The notes beneath the pieces are model-generated. The model was not told the DNA's origin. It searched no databases and saw nothing but the letters and a program-made list of their open reading frames with translations. A program made the translations under genes and the position numbers. DNA of 64,000 nt from Fodinicurvata sp. EGI_FJ10296 (GTDB taxonomy: Bacteria; Pseudomonadota; Alphaproteobacteria; DSM-16000; Inquilinaceae): the NCBI RefSeq assembly GCF_040712075.1, contig NZ_JBFCVL010000002.1:372001-436000 (forward strand), in the 5' to 3' direction. Position 1 is the first letter of the stretch; each line of letters begins with the position of its first letter. Of this stretch, positions 54,956-64,000 are shown piece after piece.

Positions 54956-55093
54956 TTATTGCATCGGCTGCTCCGGCGGAGGCTGACCACCACCAGTGTC
55001 ATCCACTTCGTCGCAGGCCGTCACAAAGGCCATGCTCGAAACTGCCAACAAGACCGCAAAAAGGGTCCGGGTCTTCGTGATCATCTTAGCCAT
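54956..55093 (-). CDS. Small lipoprotein, entericidin-like
   Basis: About 45 residues from the ATG at 55093 (MAKMITKTRTLFAVL). A hydrophobic core ends in FVTACDE, a lipobox with the acylated Cys, followed by an acidic, Pro-rich tail (GGQPPPEQPMQ). The overall form resembles entericidin-type small lipoproteins of the outer membrane. An ATG at 55102 with GGAAAGG just upstream is an alternative. It ends at the hairpin shared with the fumarase gene. Confidence 0.6.
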   Translation of the reverse strand: MAKMITKTRTLFAVLLAVSSMAFVTACDEVDDTGGGQPPPEQPMQ

Positions 55094-55495
55094 GGGAACC
55101 ATCCTTTCCTTCTGACTGTATATCTCTTCACACGACGGCAAAGCAGATCCACGATCCAGGACTGCTATTGATGGCAATCCCTGATAATTTGAAGCATTCG
55201 ATCAATATCGAAGCGCAACCCAGATGTAGCCGCATTAGAAAAACCTAATTACAGCCGCTTTCATGGATGCGCTGCACTCAATTCCATCAAATGCTATGGA
55301 TCTCTCTCCCTTCACTTTACCTGTCCCGGTATTGACAACGCTGATCCAGCTTCGGTTCCACAAATTTTTTCGGTGTCGGCAGGCCAGGGCTCTTTGCGCG
55401 TCGAACCGCACCCGCTATGACCGTTGTCAATGCAGTGACCGGCGCCGGCGGCCCATATCACGGACCGAGTCTTGAACCAGGGATAGACGACCACC

Positions 55496-56956
55496 ATGCG
55501 CCATCTCCGCCCCGGCCTAGAGCCGTATCGTTCGATCGTCGCGGATATCGAGGCACTGAACGATGCACTGAACGCTTCCAGGCCACCGACGGTTCATGTC
55601 AACACTGCCCGCATTGGCCCGCCGTCGCTGATCGAGCGATTCCAGTCCGATGGCTGGCGCGCCGAACCCCTCGGCTGGATGCCATCGGGCATCAGGCTTC
55701 CAAAGGTCGGTTCGCCCGGTCGTCATTGGGCCTATCGGGCCGGGCTCTATCAGGGTCAGGAAGAAGCCTCGATGATGCCCGTGGCCCTGCTGCAACCGCA
55801 GCCCGGTGAACGGGTGCTCGATCTCTGCGCGGCGCCGGGCAACAAGACGGCGCAAATCGCGTTGGCGGTGGGGCCGACGGGGACGACCGTCGCCAACGAC
55901 CGCGACGCCCACAGGCTCGGCGTCGTGCGTGACACCGCGCTTCGCCTCGGACTCGACCGCATTGTGTCAGTCGTGCACGACGGTGCCACCTTTCCGTTGC
56001 CCGCCGGAGCGTTCGACCGCGTCCTGGTCGACGCTCCCTGTACGTCGGAAGGCTCGTCGAAGGTCAGCCGCGATCCCGACCGCGTGGTCGACCCCGGATA
56101 CCGCCGCTGGGTCATGGGTCAGCAAAAGGCACTGCTGCGCCGGGCGATCGATCTGTGCCGGCCCGGCGGGAGGGTCGTCTATTCCACCTGCACCTTTTGC
56201 CCCGACGAGAACGAGGGCGTCGTTGCCGCTGTCCTGAACGACGTCGGCGATCGGGCACGACTGGCGGATGTCAGATTGCCGGGGCTGCGCACCTCGCCCG
56301 GCCTCACCGGCACAACCGGCTTATCCTCCGGCGGACGGCCGCTTGCGCCGGAACTGGCAAGGTCGGTCAGGCTTTGGCCGCATATCGCCGGGACCGGCGG
56401 CTTCTTCGCCGCGGCGATCGATGTCCTCGGAGAGCCCCCCGGTCAGATGCCCGAACGCCACCGGCACCGGGCTTTCCGCGACGAAGATCACGGCGCACTG
56501 CGCGCGGCCTATCAGGACATATTCGGGCTTCCCGATGCCGCGTTCGACGGCCGTGTGCTCGTCGCCAAGGGCGAGGCAATCGTGATGGTCGCCCGCGATC
56601 TTCAGGCGCCCTCGCACCCGGTCCCGGCGACATACGGTTTGCCGCTGGCGCGAGCCCGCGGGACGGCGCCGAAGATGACCACAGCGGCCGCCATGGCCCT
56701 TGCGCCGTTCGCAAGCGGCAACGTAATCGACCTGACGGCCGATCAACGTGACGCCTTCCACGCCCGTCGAACGATCGAACTCGACAACGGGCAGATGCCG
56801 AAATCGCGCAAAAGCCGGATGGTTATCCTGCGATATGAAGGGTTTGGCTTGGGTGTCGGCTTTCTCGCCCGTGACGGCGCACCGCTCGTGGAAAGCCAGT
56901 TTCCCCGGATCTGGTCGTCGCACAAGGCACGCCGAAATTCCGGCACGCACTCGTGA
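55496..56956 (+). CDS. RsmB/NOP-family RNA (cytosine-5) methyltransferase, RsmF-like
   Basis: A 486-residue SAM-dependent m5C RNA methyltransferase. The Rossmann part has VLDLCAAPGNKTAQIAL (SAM motif I), DAPCTSEG (Cys of motif IV) and YSTCTFCPDENE (the catalytic Cys of motif VI), as in RsmB and RsmF. The C-terminal 190 residues form a PUA-like extension, which makes RsmF (16S C1407) the closest model. The ribosome binding site is weak (AGGGA about 13 bases from ATG). The exact target is not certain. Confidence 0.9.
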   Translation: MRHLRPGLEPYRSIVADIEALNDALNASRPPTVHVNTARIGPPSLIERFQSDGWRAEPLGWMPSGIRLPKVGSPGRHWAYRAGLYQGQEEASMMPVALLQPQPGERVLDLCAAPGNKTAQIALAVGPTGTTVANDRDAHRLGVVRDTALRLGLDRIVSVVHDGATFPLPAGAFDRVLVDAPCTSEGSSKVSRDPDRVVDPGYRRWVMGQQKALLRRAIDLCRPGGRVVYSTCTFCPDENEGVVAAVLNDVGDRARLADVRLPGLRTSPGLTGTTGLSSGGRPLAPELARSVRLWPHIAGTGGFFAAAIDVLGEPPGQMPERHRHRAFRDEDHGALRAAYQDIFGLPDAAFDGRVLVAKGEAIVMVARDLQAPSHPVPATYGLPLARARGTAPKMTTAAAMALAPFASGNVIDLTADQRDAFHARRTIELDNGQMPKSRKSRMVILRYEGFGLGVGFLARDGAPLVESQFPRIWSSHKARRNSGTHS

Positions 56957-57001
56957 CAATCGCCTGGGAGGAATCAATTTGGGGATAACCAACTTGAAGA
57001 A

Positions 57002-57076
57002 TGGTGGGCGCGACTGGGATTGAACCAGTGACCCCTCGCGTGTGAAGCGAGTGCTCTCCCGCTGAGCTACGCGCCC
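57002..57076 (-). tRNA. tRNA-Val (anticodon CAC)
   Basis: Read on the minus strand, the sequence folds into a cloverleaf: acceptor stem GGGCGCG pairs with CGCGCCC, D arm AGCTCAGCGGGAGAGC, anticodon stem CTCGC/GCGAG around loop TTCACAC with anticodon CAC, T arm with GGTTCAATCC, and an encoded 3' CCA. CAC reads the valine codon GUG. Confidence 0.95.
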
Positions 57077-57162
57077 GACCGTCTCGCAGACTGTCAAGAT
57101 GGCCGGGTTATTAGGGCTTCAGGCGCCACGGTGTCAAGCGCTTCGTTCACCGAATCGGGGGT

Positions 57163-58395
57163 TCACCGGATCGGGGTCTCGGTCACGACACTTCCGGCAT
57201 GGTCGGACCAGGGATCGCGGCCGGGGTGGTTGAAAACGGATTCCAGCACCCGGGCCACTTCGGCGTTCGACTGATGCCGAACCTCGTCATCCCGGCCGAC
57301 GAGGAAACCTTCGGTCGTCGTGCAGGACATCAGGATCGCCAGACGCGTGATCGGTCCCGTCATGGGCAGGCCGGTCCGCCCGTCCCAGACGACCCCATCG
57401 GGACCGATGCGCATGTCGCAGGGCGCTATGTTGTAGCCGATCCGCCGTGGGCCAACCAGCGCACCGTCCCACTGGTGATAGGCATCTTCATAGAACACGG
57501 TCCTGACCGGCGAGCCACCGGCACGAAGATCCTCGGCCACATCCTCGCAGCGTTCGGGATCGACCAGCGCATCCCTTCCACCCATCAGGAAAAGTACCGG
57601 GGCTCCTGTCGTGCGGCGGTCGGCGAACCGGGCAATGCATGGTCCGTAATAGGCGATATGGGCCACGAACCGCCGATCCTCATCCGCCATTGCGACCTCG
57701 GCCACCTGGGCCTGAGCCGCGATCATCGACGTGATCCCGCCATAGGAAAAGCCCATGAGCGCGACGCGCGACTCGTCAACGCCTTCGACAACCGACAAAT
57801 AATCGAGAGCCGCATAGGCGTCGGCCACCATCATCATCTCGGTCGTTCTGAAGATGCGTGCAGCGTAAAGATTCCCGGTGAACTCGCTTCGGGAACCGAA
57901 GCTGTCGACCACGATGGCAGCGATGCCCGACGCCATAAGTTGCCGGGCATAGGCAATCTCCCGCGCCGGAAGAACGCCGCCGGCCCCGTGCATCAGGACG
58001 ACGGCCGGTACCGGCGCCTCCGCTGTCGCCGATTCAGGGACGAACAGGCGGGCCTGTGCCACATGCGGTTCGCCGATTTCAATGCCGAGCAACCAGTGCG
58101 TCAGTGTGAACGGGTTGCGGGTGGGAAACGTGACCGGCTCGCCATAGCTGGGGTCCAGCGTTTCAACGACCGGCCAGGATATGTCAATTGCCGAGCCGGT
58201 AACGCTGCGGACGGGCCAGTCGTCACTGCTCAAGACGCTGTTCGCGTCATCGACCGCAGCCGTCTGATAGCTTCCCGCGTCTTCACCCCGGGCCAGACCG
58301 GTGCCGGCCACCAGAACCGCGAAACAAACCGTGAGACTGCCGCAAACAGTGCGCAATTGCTCCCCCCAGGGTTTTTTCGCTGAACGAATTTCCAT
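57163..58395 (-). CDS. Secreted alpha/beta hydrolase, dienelactone-hydrolase-like
   Basis: About 410 residues with a signal peptide (core GSLTVCFAVLVAGTGLARGE), then an alpha/beta-hydrolase fold: VVLMHGAGGVLPA with the oxyanion loop, nucleophile Ser in GFSYGG, Asp in GGRDALVDPE and His in DAYHQWDG. This matches dienelactone-hydrolase-like proteins. The start is the ATG at 58395 (MEIRSAKKP) with AGGGG upstream. Several Cys (GPCIARF, PERCEDV, APCDMRI, SCTTTEG) may form disulfides in the periplasm. Substrate unknown. Confidence 0.8.
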   Translation of the reverse strand: MEIRSAKKPWGEQLRTVCGSLTVCFAVLVAGTGLARGEDAGSYQTAAVDDANSVLSSDDWPVRSVTGSAIDISWPVVETLDPSYGEPVTFPTRNPFTLTHWLLGIEIGEPHVAQARLFVPESATAEAPVPAVVLMHGAGGVLPAREIAYARQLMASGIAAIVVDSFGSRSEFTGNLYAARIFRTTEMMMVADAYAALDYLSVVEGVDESRVALMGFSYGGITSMIAAQAQVAEVAMADEDRRFVAHIAYYGPCIARFADRRTTGAPVLFLMGGRDALVDPERCEDVAEDLRAGGSPVRTVFYEDAYHQWDGALVGPRRIGYNIAPCDMRIGPDGVVWDGRTGLPMTGPITRLAILMSCTTTEGFLVGRDDEVRHQSNAEVARVLESVFNHPGRDPWSDHAGSVVTETPIR

Positions 58396-58524
58396 ACGCA
58401 CAGCCCCTGCCCTGCCGCTGTTCCAGACGGTTCAAACCATCATAGCAATGTGCTTAGCTGATGGCCATTCAGGGGCATTAAATCGTGGGGGCGGCCTTGA
58501 TAGCGGGTGCGCCGGGGGCCGTAC

Positions 58525-58851
58525 CTAAAGCGTGTCCTGCGTCAGGGTGACAGTCAATCCGTCCCACTCGGGAACGAACGACATCTGGCATGAGAGACGC
58601 GATGTGTCCCCGATATCCATGGCGGAGTCGAGGGTGTTCTCCTCTTCCGCGCTGGGCTCTCCGACCACGCTGAACCATTGATCGTCGACATGCACATGGC
58701 AGGTTGCACAGGAACAACAGCCGCCGCATTCCGCCCGAATCAGCAGACCGGCATCGGCGATCAGCCGCATGACGGGCATGCCAGGGCGCGCCGGCACCTT
58801 GTGCGCGATGCCTTCGTGGTCGATCACATTGATGTGATAATCAGTGGACAC
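58525..58851 (-). CDS. 2Fe-2S ferredoxin (adrenodoxin/putidaredoxin type)
   Basis: A 108-residue electron carrier. Cluster ligands are Cys in AECGGCCSCATCHV and a fourth in SRLSCQMSF, the spacing of adrenodoxin-type ferredoxins. It starts at a GTG (58851) with GGGGGA about 9 bases upstream. Family members serve cytochromes P450 or iron-sulfur assembly; no P450 lies nearby. It precedes the hydrolase gene on the same strand by about 130 bp. Confidence 0.92.
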   Translation of the reverse strand: MSTDYHINVIDHEGIAHKVPARPGMPVMRLIADAGLLIRAECGGCCSCATCHVHVDDQWFSVVGEPSAEEENTLDSAMDIGDTSRLSCQMSFVPEWDGLTVTLTQDTL

Positions 58852-58991
58852 GGTTCGAAATCCCCCGCCTTGCTACGTCGGACGTCTGGTTACATCATGG
58901 ATTTTTGCGTTTGCCCGGTGGCGGCACAGGCGTCTCTCATGCCTGCCGCCGACCGGTAATCGCCGGGACAGTGTTATCCGGGTCGGTCAGT

Positions 58992-59366
58992 TCAGGCCTG
59001 GGAGTCCGAGCTCCCGGTGCCGGGCGGCGGGCCTTCCAGAACGTTGATGTCCTTGCTCTTCATCAGGGTCTGCAATTCGCCGGAGAAGTACATCTCCTTG
59101 ATGATGTCGCAGCCGCCGACGAACTCACCCTTTACGTAGAGCTGGGGAATGGTGGGCCATGAAGAGAACTCCTTGATGCCCTGACGAATCTCGTCGCTTT
59201 CGAGAACGTTTACGGCAGCGAACGGAACCTGAAGATTGCCCAGGGCCGCCACGGCCGTTGCGGAAAAGCCGCATTGCGGGAAATCCGGAGTACCCTTCAT
59301 GAAGAGCACGACATCATTGCCGGATACTTCCCGGGCAATGGATTGATGAACAGCGTTTTCCGTCAT
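58992..59366 (-). CDS. grxD: Monothiol glutaredoxin (CGFS type)
   Basis: A 124-residue Grx4-type protein that holds and passes on 2Fe-2S clusters with glutathione. The CGFS active site lies in DFPQCGFSATAVAA, with the FMKGTPD loop, the WPTIPQLYVKGEFVGGCDI segment and a Pro-rich tail. In many alphaproteobacteria bolA lies just upstream; none is seen here. It is close to the ferredoxin gene on the same strand, fitting a shared iron-sulfur role. Confidence 0.94.
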   Translation of the reverse strand: MTENAVHQSIAREVSGNDVVLFMKGTPDFPQCGFSATAVAALGNLQVPFAAVNVLESDEIRQGIKEFSSWPTIPQLYVKGEFVGGCDIIKEMYFSGELQTLMKSKDINVLEGPPPGTGSSDSQA

Positions 59367-59663
59367 GTCTGTTCGCCTTTCGGGTAAAGGGTGCTGAGGC
59401 GCGCGCCGCCCCTTTGGTTTGAACGAAAGCTAGGTACGGTGCCTCGCCTTGTAAAGGGCATTCGGTGCGGCTATCTTGCTGCACATCTTCCGGAGGCCGT
59501 CGATGGGGGCAGATATTCACGCACCCCCCACCGGCCGCTCCGGTCTTCGCGCGGCACAGCGACCTGACATCACTACGGTTGCTACCATGATTGCCCGGGG
59601 AAGACGCCCTGGCGGGTGAGCAGGACCTGCCCCGCACCGCAACCGATAAGGCCCGTTTCATCC

Positions 59664-61568
59664 ATGGATTCGATTTATGCGTTCTTCGAGCGACTCCTGG
59701 ACCCAATCCGGCCTGGCTCGACTTCCGGCACACCCAGCCGACCGCCCGACCGGACGGCAGCATTTTTCCTTGCCTATCTGCACCCGCTCAAGGGGCTGAT
59801 CGCCGTCACGCTCGTCATTGCCGGCATTGCTGCCGTGTCGGAACTGGCTCTCTATGCCTTTCTCGGACTGCTGGTCGACTGGATGGCCAACACCGATCCG
59901 GCGTTGTTCTTTGAAGTGCACGGATGGGCGCTCGTTGGAATGGCGGTGGTCGCTTTGATCATACGGCCGATTTCCACGCTGGCATCGCGCGGACTTATTA
60001 ATCTGGCGATCGTGCCGGGCCTGACGAACCGGGTGCGCTGGGAAAACCATCGCTATGTCGTGCGCCAGAGCCTGAACTTCTTTCAGAACGACTTTGCCGG
60101 CCGCATCGCGCAAAAGGTGATGCAGACGGGGCCGGCCCTGCGCGAAGCCGTGGTCAACGTGATCGACGGTGTATGGTTTCTGGCGATCTATCTTATCGGC
60201 ACCATTGCCCTGCTTGTCGGGCTGGACTGGCGACTTCTGATCCCCGTGGCGCTGTGGATGGTCGGATATGCCGTGGTCATCATGACCATGGTACCGCCGG
60301 TTCGGGCGCGGTCGGCCGCCGTTTCCGAGGCAAACTCGTCGCTGTCCGGCCGGATCGTGGACAGCTATTCGAACATCCAGTCGGTCAAGCTGTTCGCCCA
60401 CGGAGAACGCGAAGACCAGTTTGCCCGCGTCGGCATCGACCGGCACACGTCTACGTTTCGCCAGTTGATGCGATCGATCCTGACCATGACCGTCACCCTT
60501 ACGGTTCTGAACAGCCTGTTGATCCTGGCGATCGCCGTTCAATCGATCACCATGTGGCAGGCGGGCGCCATCAGTGTCGGCGCGATCGCCACCGCCAACG
60601 GTCTCATCATCCGCCTGACCCAGATGTCCGGCTGGGTATTGCGGACGATTACGTCGCTTTTCGAGAACATCGGCACGGTTCAGAACGGCGTCGACACCGT
60701 CTCCCGCCCGAACGTCGTCATGGACACCCCCGGAGCCCGTCCGCTGCAGGTCACCAAAGGTGAAATACGCTTCGAGAACGTCCGGTTCAACTATGGCGCC
60801 GACCCGGATTCGGGTTCGGCTTCGGGGGGAACCGTCGGCGAAGGCGGCAGCGGCGTCATCGACGACGTCAGCCTGACAGTGGCGCCCGGCGAGAAAATCG
60901 GCCTGGTCGGTCCTTCCGGCGCCGGCAAATCGACGCTCGTCAACATCCTGCTCCGGTTTCACGATCTGGAAGGCGGCCGGATAACCATCGATGGTCAGGA
61001 TATTGCGTCGGTGACCCAGGACAGCCTTAGGGCGAATATCGCGATGGTCTCCCAGGACACATCGCTGATGCACCGGTCGATCCGCGACAATATCCGTTAT
61101 GGCCGGCCCGACGCCTCGGACGCCGACATTGCCGCAGCCGCGCGCCACGCCAAGGCAGACACCTTCATCCCCGACCTGGTCGATCCCCACGGCCGGACAG
61201 GTTACGACGCCCATGTCGGCGAGCGCGGCATCAAGCTCTCCGGGGGGCAGCGCCAGCGTATCGCCATCGCCCGCGTCATCCTCAAGGATGCTCCGATCCT
61301 GATCCTCGACGAAGCGACATCGGCACTGGATTCCGAGGTCGAAGCCGCCATCCAGGAACAGCTCGATCAGTTGATGGAGGGCAAAACGGTCATCGCCATT
61401 GCCCACCGTCTTTCCACCATCGCCGCCATGAACCGTCTGGTCGTTCTGGACCAGGGACGAATCGTCGAGGAAGGCACGCATACCGATCTCGTCGACCGGC
61501 GGGGAATATACAGCCGATTGTGGAAGCGCCAGTCCGGAGGGTTCATCAGGTACGATCAGGCCATATAG
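59664..61568 (+). CDS. ABC transporter, fused permease/ATP-binding (exporter type)
   Basis: A 634-residue half-transporter: about six membrane helices at 30-345 (ABC_membrane fold) and an ATPase at about 365-620 with Walker A GPSGAGKST, signature LSGGQRQRIAIAR, Walker B ILILDEATSALD and His switch in IAIAHRLST. It works as a homodimer or heterodimer in the inner membrane. The Gly/Ser-rich loop before the ATPase (DSGSASGGTVGEGGSG) is unusual. The start is the ATG at 59664 (MDSIYAFFERL). The substrate is unknown. Confidence 0.9.
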   Translation: MDSIYAFFERLLDPIRPGSTSGTPSRPPDRTAAFFLAYLHPLKGLIAVTLVIAGIAAVSELALYAFLGLLVDWMANTDPALFFEVHGWALVGMAVVALIIRPISTLASRGLINLAIVPGLTNRVRWENHRYVVRQSLNFFQNDFAGRIAQKVMQTGPALREAVVNVIDGVWFLAIYLIGTIALLVGLDWRLLIPVALWMVGYAVVIMTMVPPVRARSAAVSEANSSLSGRIVDSYSNIQSVKLFAHGEREDQFARVGIDRHTSTFRQLMRSILTMTVTLTVLNSLLILAIAVQSITMWQAGAISVGAIATANGLIIRLTQMSGWVLRTITSLFENIGTVQNGVDTVSRPNVVMDTPGARPLQVTKGEIRFENVRFNYGADPDSGSASGGTVGEGGSGVIDDVSLTVAPGEKIGLVGPSGAGKSTLVNILLRFHDLEGGRITIDGQDIASVTQDSLRANIAMVSQDTSLMHRSIRDNIRYGRPDASDADIAAAARHAKADTFIPDLVDPHGRTGYDAHVGERGIKLSGGQRQRIAIARVILKDAPILILDEATSALDSEVEAAIQEQLDQLMEGKTVIAIAHRLSTIAAMNRLVVLDQGRIVEEGTHTDLVDRRGIYSRLWKRQSGGFIRYDQAI

Positions 61569-61608
61569 TCCGGCCATCCGGCCCACTCCTGGCGCCTGCA
61601 TCCTACGA

Positions 61609-61623
61609 TTAATCGTTCCCTAA
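61609..61623 (+). promoter_or_regulatory. CtrA-like site upstream of the PAS histidine kinase
   Basis: TTAA-N7-CTAA (61609-61623), one base from the CtrA consensus TTAA-N7-TTAA, lies about 75 bases before the kinase start and overlaps the palindrome CGATTAATCG (61606-61615). A match this short can arise by chance. Confidence 0.25.
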
Positions 61624-61695
61624 CTAATCTCCTCTATCGCAATAGTATTCAGGCGCCTTACGGGCCGGACCGACCGTGAATTACAGGTTTCGACG

Positions 61696-63747
61696 ATGCG
61701 CGATTCCCATATGGCAACCAGCGTTCCCGGCCCTTACCGGGACGAGGGAGCGCGTGACGACGAAACCGGCCACGGATCCAGCGAGCGCGGCGACTTCGTT
61801 GCCATACTGGGCATCGTCGGCAGCTCGGATCCGATCAGCGCCGGGTCGGCAGTCACGGTGCTGATGGGGTCCAGGGACTTCGGCGCGATCGTGGGCTTGC
61901 CGGAAACCGTTGCCATGCCGTGCCCGCTCGACGCCGCAAAACACATATGCGACGCCGCCCGCCATGCCCTTGCGGACTCGATACAGCGCGCCATCGACAT
62001 GCGCACGCCGCTCGTTCGACCTTTTCCGCTGAACTATGGCACAGACGAGGTACCATGGACTGCGCGTCCCTGGGCAACCCTGACGCCAATGAATGCTGGC
62101 GGCGGCTTCAGCGCCGTCGCGCTCAGGATCGATACCCGGATCACCGATGAACTCGATGTGGTGCAGCAAACCGACGACACTGTGCTGACGACGGTTCCGA
62201 CGGAAACCGGCGACGAGACCTGGTCGCTGCAGCGCAGTCTGCGTGCCTTGTCGGCCGCCTATGCCGCCTTCTCGTGGAAAACCGATCGTGACGGCCGTAT
62301 CGGCTTCATCAGTGAGGGGGTCACGCGTATTCTGGGCTATGAACCACAGGAAATGTACGGCCACACCCCGGCAGAGTTCATGCCACGCGACGAAGTGCTG
62401 CGGATAAACGCAGGCTTCACGAGCTTTCCGCATAAACTCGAAATGCCGATGGATCTTGAGCACAAATTCCAGCGAAAGGACGGTGGCGAGGTCTGGGTCC
62501 GCGTTGTCATGATCCCGGTATTCGATCCGATTACCGGCATCCGCCGGGGGCATCATGGCCTGACGATCGACATTTCGGACCGCAAGGAGGCCGAAAAGGC
62601 GCTGGGCGCAACGGTCGCCCGGCACTATGCCCTGTTCGAGGCAGCCAGAGACGCCATCGTCATTCTCGATCTCGAATCCGGGACCGTGATCGAGGCAAAT
62701 CGCCAGGCGACCGTGGTTACCTGTCGCGCACTGGAAACGCTGGTGAATCACGATTATCGGGCTCTGTTCGCCGATTCCGACCTTGCGCGGCTCGATCGGC
62801 TTCTCAGCACCGCTGCCGCTGAGTCGGCGACCATAGACGACGAATTCGCCCTCAGGCGTCCGGACGGTTCTCTCGTTCCGGCCGCCTTGCGGGCGACATC
62901 GGTAACGGTCGAAGGTCGGCCCCTGATCCAGTTGATCGTGAGAACGCTTGAGGACAGGATCTCTTACGAGCGTCAACTTCGCCAGGAACGGTATTCGGCC
63001 CAGGCCGCCAATCGTTCGAAGACCGAGTTTCTGGCCAATATGAGCCACGAGCTGCGAACGCCACTGAACGCCATCATCGGATTTTCCGAAGTGCTAGACC
63101 AGGAGATGTTCGGCTCCCTGTCCGACAGGCAGAAGGATTATGTCGCCGACATTCTCGATTCCGGGCGGCATCTTCTGGAAATCATCAACAGCATTCTCGA
63201 CCTTTCAAAGATCGAGGTCGGCAAATTCGAACTGGCCGAGCATGTCATCGATATCGGTGAGACCGTCGGAAAATGTCTGGCGCTGGTCAGGGAGCGGGCC
63301 GTCGCGAGCGGCGTCCATCTCGACCGCGACATAGCAGCCAGTCTGCCCTATCTTCGGGCCGATCCTGTCAGAATAAAGCAGATACTGCTTAACCTTTTAT
63401 CGAATGCCGTGAAATTCACCGGCAAGGACGGCCTGGTAAAGACCTCGGCAATGCTGGATACAACAAGCGGCGAAATGCTGATTGAAATTTCCGACACGGG
63501 GGTCGGCATGACACCGGAGGAAATCGGGCGGGCGATGCAGCCCTTTACTCAGGTCCACGGCGATCGCAACCGGCGGTTCGAGGGAACCGGACTCGGCCTG
63601 TCGCTGGCGCAACGCCTGTGCGAACAGCATGGCGGTTCGCTGGAAATCGCCAGCGAGCCGCAGGTTGGCACCCGAGCGATAATTCGGCTACCTTGCGACC
63701 GTCTTATCTCACTCGGAAACGTCCCGGCAGCGCCATCGGACGACTGA
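61696..63747 (+). CDS. PAS-containing sensor histidine kinase
   Basis: A 683-residue kinase without evident membrane helices. An unassigned N-terminal region (about 1-180) precedes a PAS domain at about 190-305 with PAC end IDISDRKEAEKAL, a second PAS at about 308-425, HisKA with the phosphorylated His 451 in MSHELRTPLNAIIGF, and an ATPase domain at about 555-665 with N-box LLNLLSNAVKF, G1 ISDTGVGMTPE and G2 GTGLGLSLAQRL. A response regulator partner is not encoded next to it. Confidence 0.9.
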   Translation: MRDSHMATSVPGPYRDEGARDDETGHGSSERGDFVAILGIVGSSDPISAGSAVTVLMGSRDFGAIVGLPETVAMPCPLDAAKHICDAARHALADSIQRAIDMRTPLVRPFPLNYGTDEVPWTARPWATLTPMNAGGGFSAVALRIDTRITDELDVVQQTDDTVLTTVPTETGDETWSLQRSLRALSAAYAAFSWKTDRDGRIGFISEGVTRILGYEPQEMYGHTPAEFMPRDEVLRINAGFTSFPHKLEMPMDLEHKFQRKDGGEVWVRVVMIPVFDPITGIRRGHHGLTIDISDRKEAEKALGATVARHYALFEAARDAIVILDLESGTVIEANRQATVVTCRALETLVNHDYRALFADSDLARLDRLLSTAAAESATIDDEFALRRPDGSLVPAALRATSVTVEGRPLIQLIVRTLEDRISYERQLRQERYSAQAANRSKTEFLANMSHELRTPLNAIIGFSEVLDQEMFGSLSDRQKDYVADILDSGRHLLEIINSILDLSKIEVGKFELAEHVIDIGETVGKCLALVRERAVASGVHLDRDIAASLPYLRADPVRIKQILLNLLSNAVKFTGKDGLVKTSAMLDTTSGEMLIEISDTGVGMTPEEIGRAMQPFTQVHGDRNRRFEGTGLGLSLAQRLCEQHGGSLEIASEPQVGTRAIIRLPCDRLISLGNVPAAPSDD

Positions 63748-63778
63748 TGGCAATCCGGGCCTATGGGAAAATTTCAAT

Positions 63779-64000
63779 ATGTCGCTACCGGTGCGCAAAA
63801 ATATCGATGTCCTCACCGAACTTCTGGACCTGCAGGGCCGCACAATCATCGATGTCGGCTGCGGCAACGGCGGGCTGGTCCGCCGGCTGGCCCGCGAAGG
63901 CGCGGAGGTAACGGGTATCGAATGCGGTCAAGCGGCGCTTGACGCGGCCCGGCAGGAAACACCGATCAGCAACGAACGCTATCTTTACGGCACCGGCCAG
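63779..64000 (+). CDS. SAM-dependent methyltransferase, partial (cut by window edge)
   Basis: The reading frame from the ATG at 63779 (MSLPVRKNIDVLTELLDLQG) runs to the end of the window without a stop, 74 residues. SAM motif I IIDVGCGNGGLVRRLAREG and the acidic end of beta2 (VTGIECGQAALDAA) mark a class I methyltransferase of the UbiG/MT-11 type. The C-terminal part lies outside the window. It follows the histidine kinase by 31 bp. Confidence 0.8.
   Translation, partial: MSLPVRKNIDVLTELLDLQGRTIIDVGCGNGGLVRRLAREGAEVTGIECGQAALDAARQETPISNERYLYGTGQ

Noticed and set aside
59658-61601. 647-residue open frame opposite the ABC exporter
   Set aside because: Antisense shadow; the plus strand has full Walker and signature motifs.

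Overview
This window is high-GC chromosomal DNA from an alphaproteobacterium, probably of the Rhodospirillales type. This rests on an EcfG-type sigma factor with a NepR-like partner, PAS_5 and RHH_4 family proteins, an LprI/DUF1311 protein, a CGFS glutaredoxin, two tripartite tricarboxylate transporters (TTT) and a class II DAHP synthase. Many exported proteins are strongly acidic, which hints at a saline habitat (inference). I see no phage, insertion sequence, rRNA, CRISPR array or replication origin. One tRNA (Val, CAC) is present.

Layout. 0-11 kb is housekeeping: DAHP synthase, glutathione reductase, succinate-semialdehyde dehydrogenase behind a lipoprotein gene, an RHH protein, GlmS and GlmU (UDP-GlcNAc synthesis), a HAD phosphatase and a RatA/Coq10-like START protein. 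11-18.6 kb holds a DUF3108 protein, a TTT system (tctC-hairpin-tctB-tctA), two secreted proteins flanking a cluster of hairpin repeats, and Ohr. 18.7-28 kb is a minus-strand locus: XRE regulator, TRAP transporter DctP-Q-M, PyrK, PyrD (class 1B), an M20 carbamoyl-amino-acid hydrolase, PyrC and PyrE. As a set these could import orotate, send it to OMP through PyrE, or break it down through dihydroorotate and N-carbamoylaspartate to aspartate. 28-33.6 kb has a P-loop kinase, a Gfo/Idh oxidoreductase, a znuCBA operon under a Zur-like box, and a DMT exporter. 34.4-39.5 kb is a LacI regulator with a perfect 16-bp operator, a second TTT system and an HpcH/HpaI aldolase. 39.5-43.7 kb carries a large secreted protein of unknown function, glutaryl-CoA dehydrogenase and a Crp/Fnr regulator.

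44-50 kb is a stress-signalling island: EcfG sigma, a response regulator whose domain order (receiver then sigma2-like) is the reverse of PhyR, a NepR-like small protein, a 1042-residue CheB-CheR-PAS-HWE kinase and a receiver gene carrying a one-base frameshift, followed by hairpin repeats and an MFS remnant. 50.7-64 kb holds a PAS_5 protein, a GNAT acetyltransferase, a divergent CoA-transferase/class I fumarase pair, a small lipoprotein, an RsmB/NOP-type RNA methyltransferase, the tRNA, a secreted alpha/beta hydrolase, ferredoxin, GrxD, an ABC exporter, a PAS histidine kinase and the start of a SAM methyltransferase cut by the window edge.

Two hairpin repeat families are scattered in the intergenic spaces, and their stems show compensatory base changes between copies. 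The parts that most deserve follow-up are the reversed PhyR-like regulator with its neighbours and the TRAP-pyr locus.
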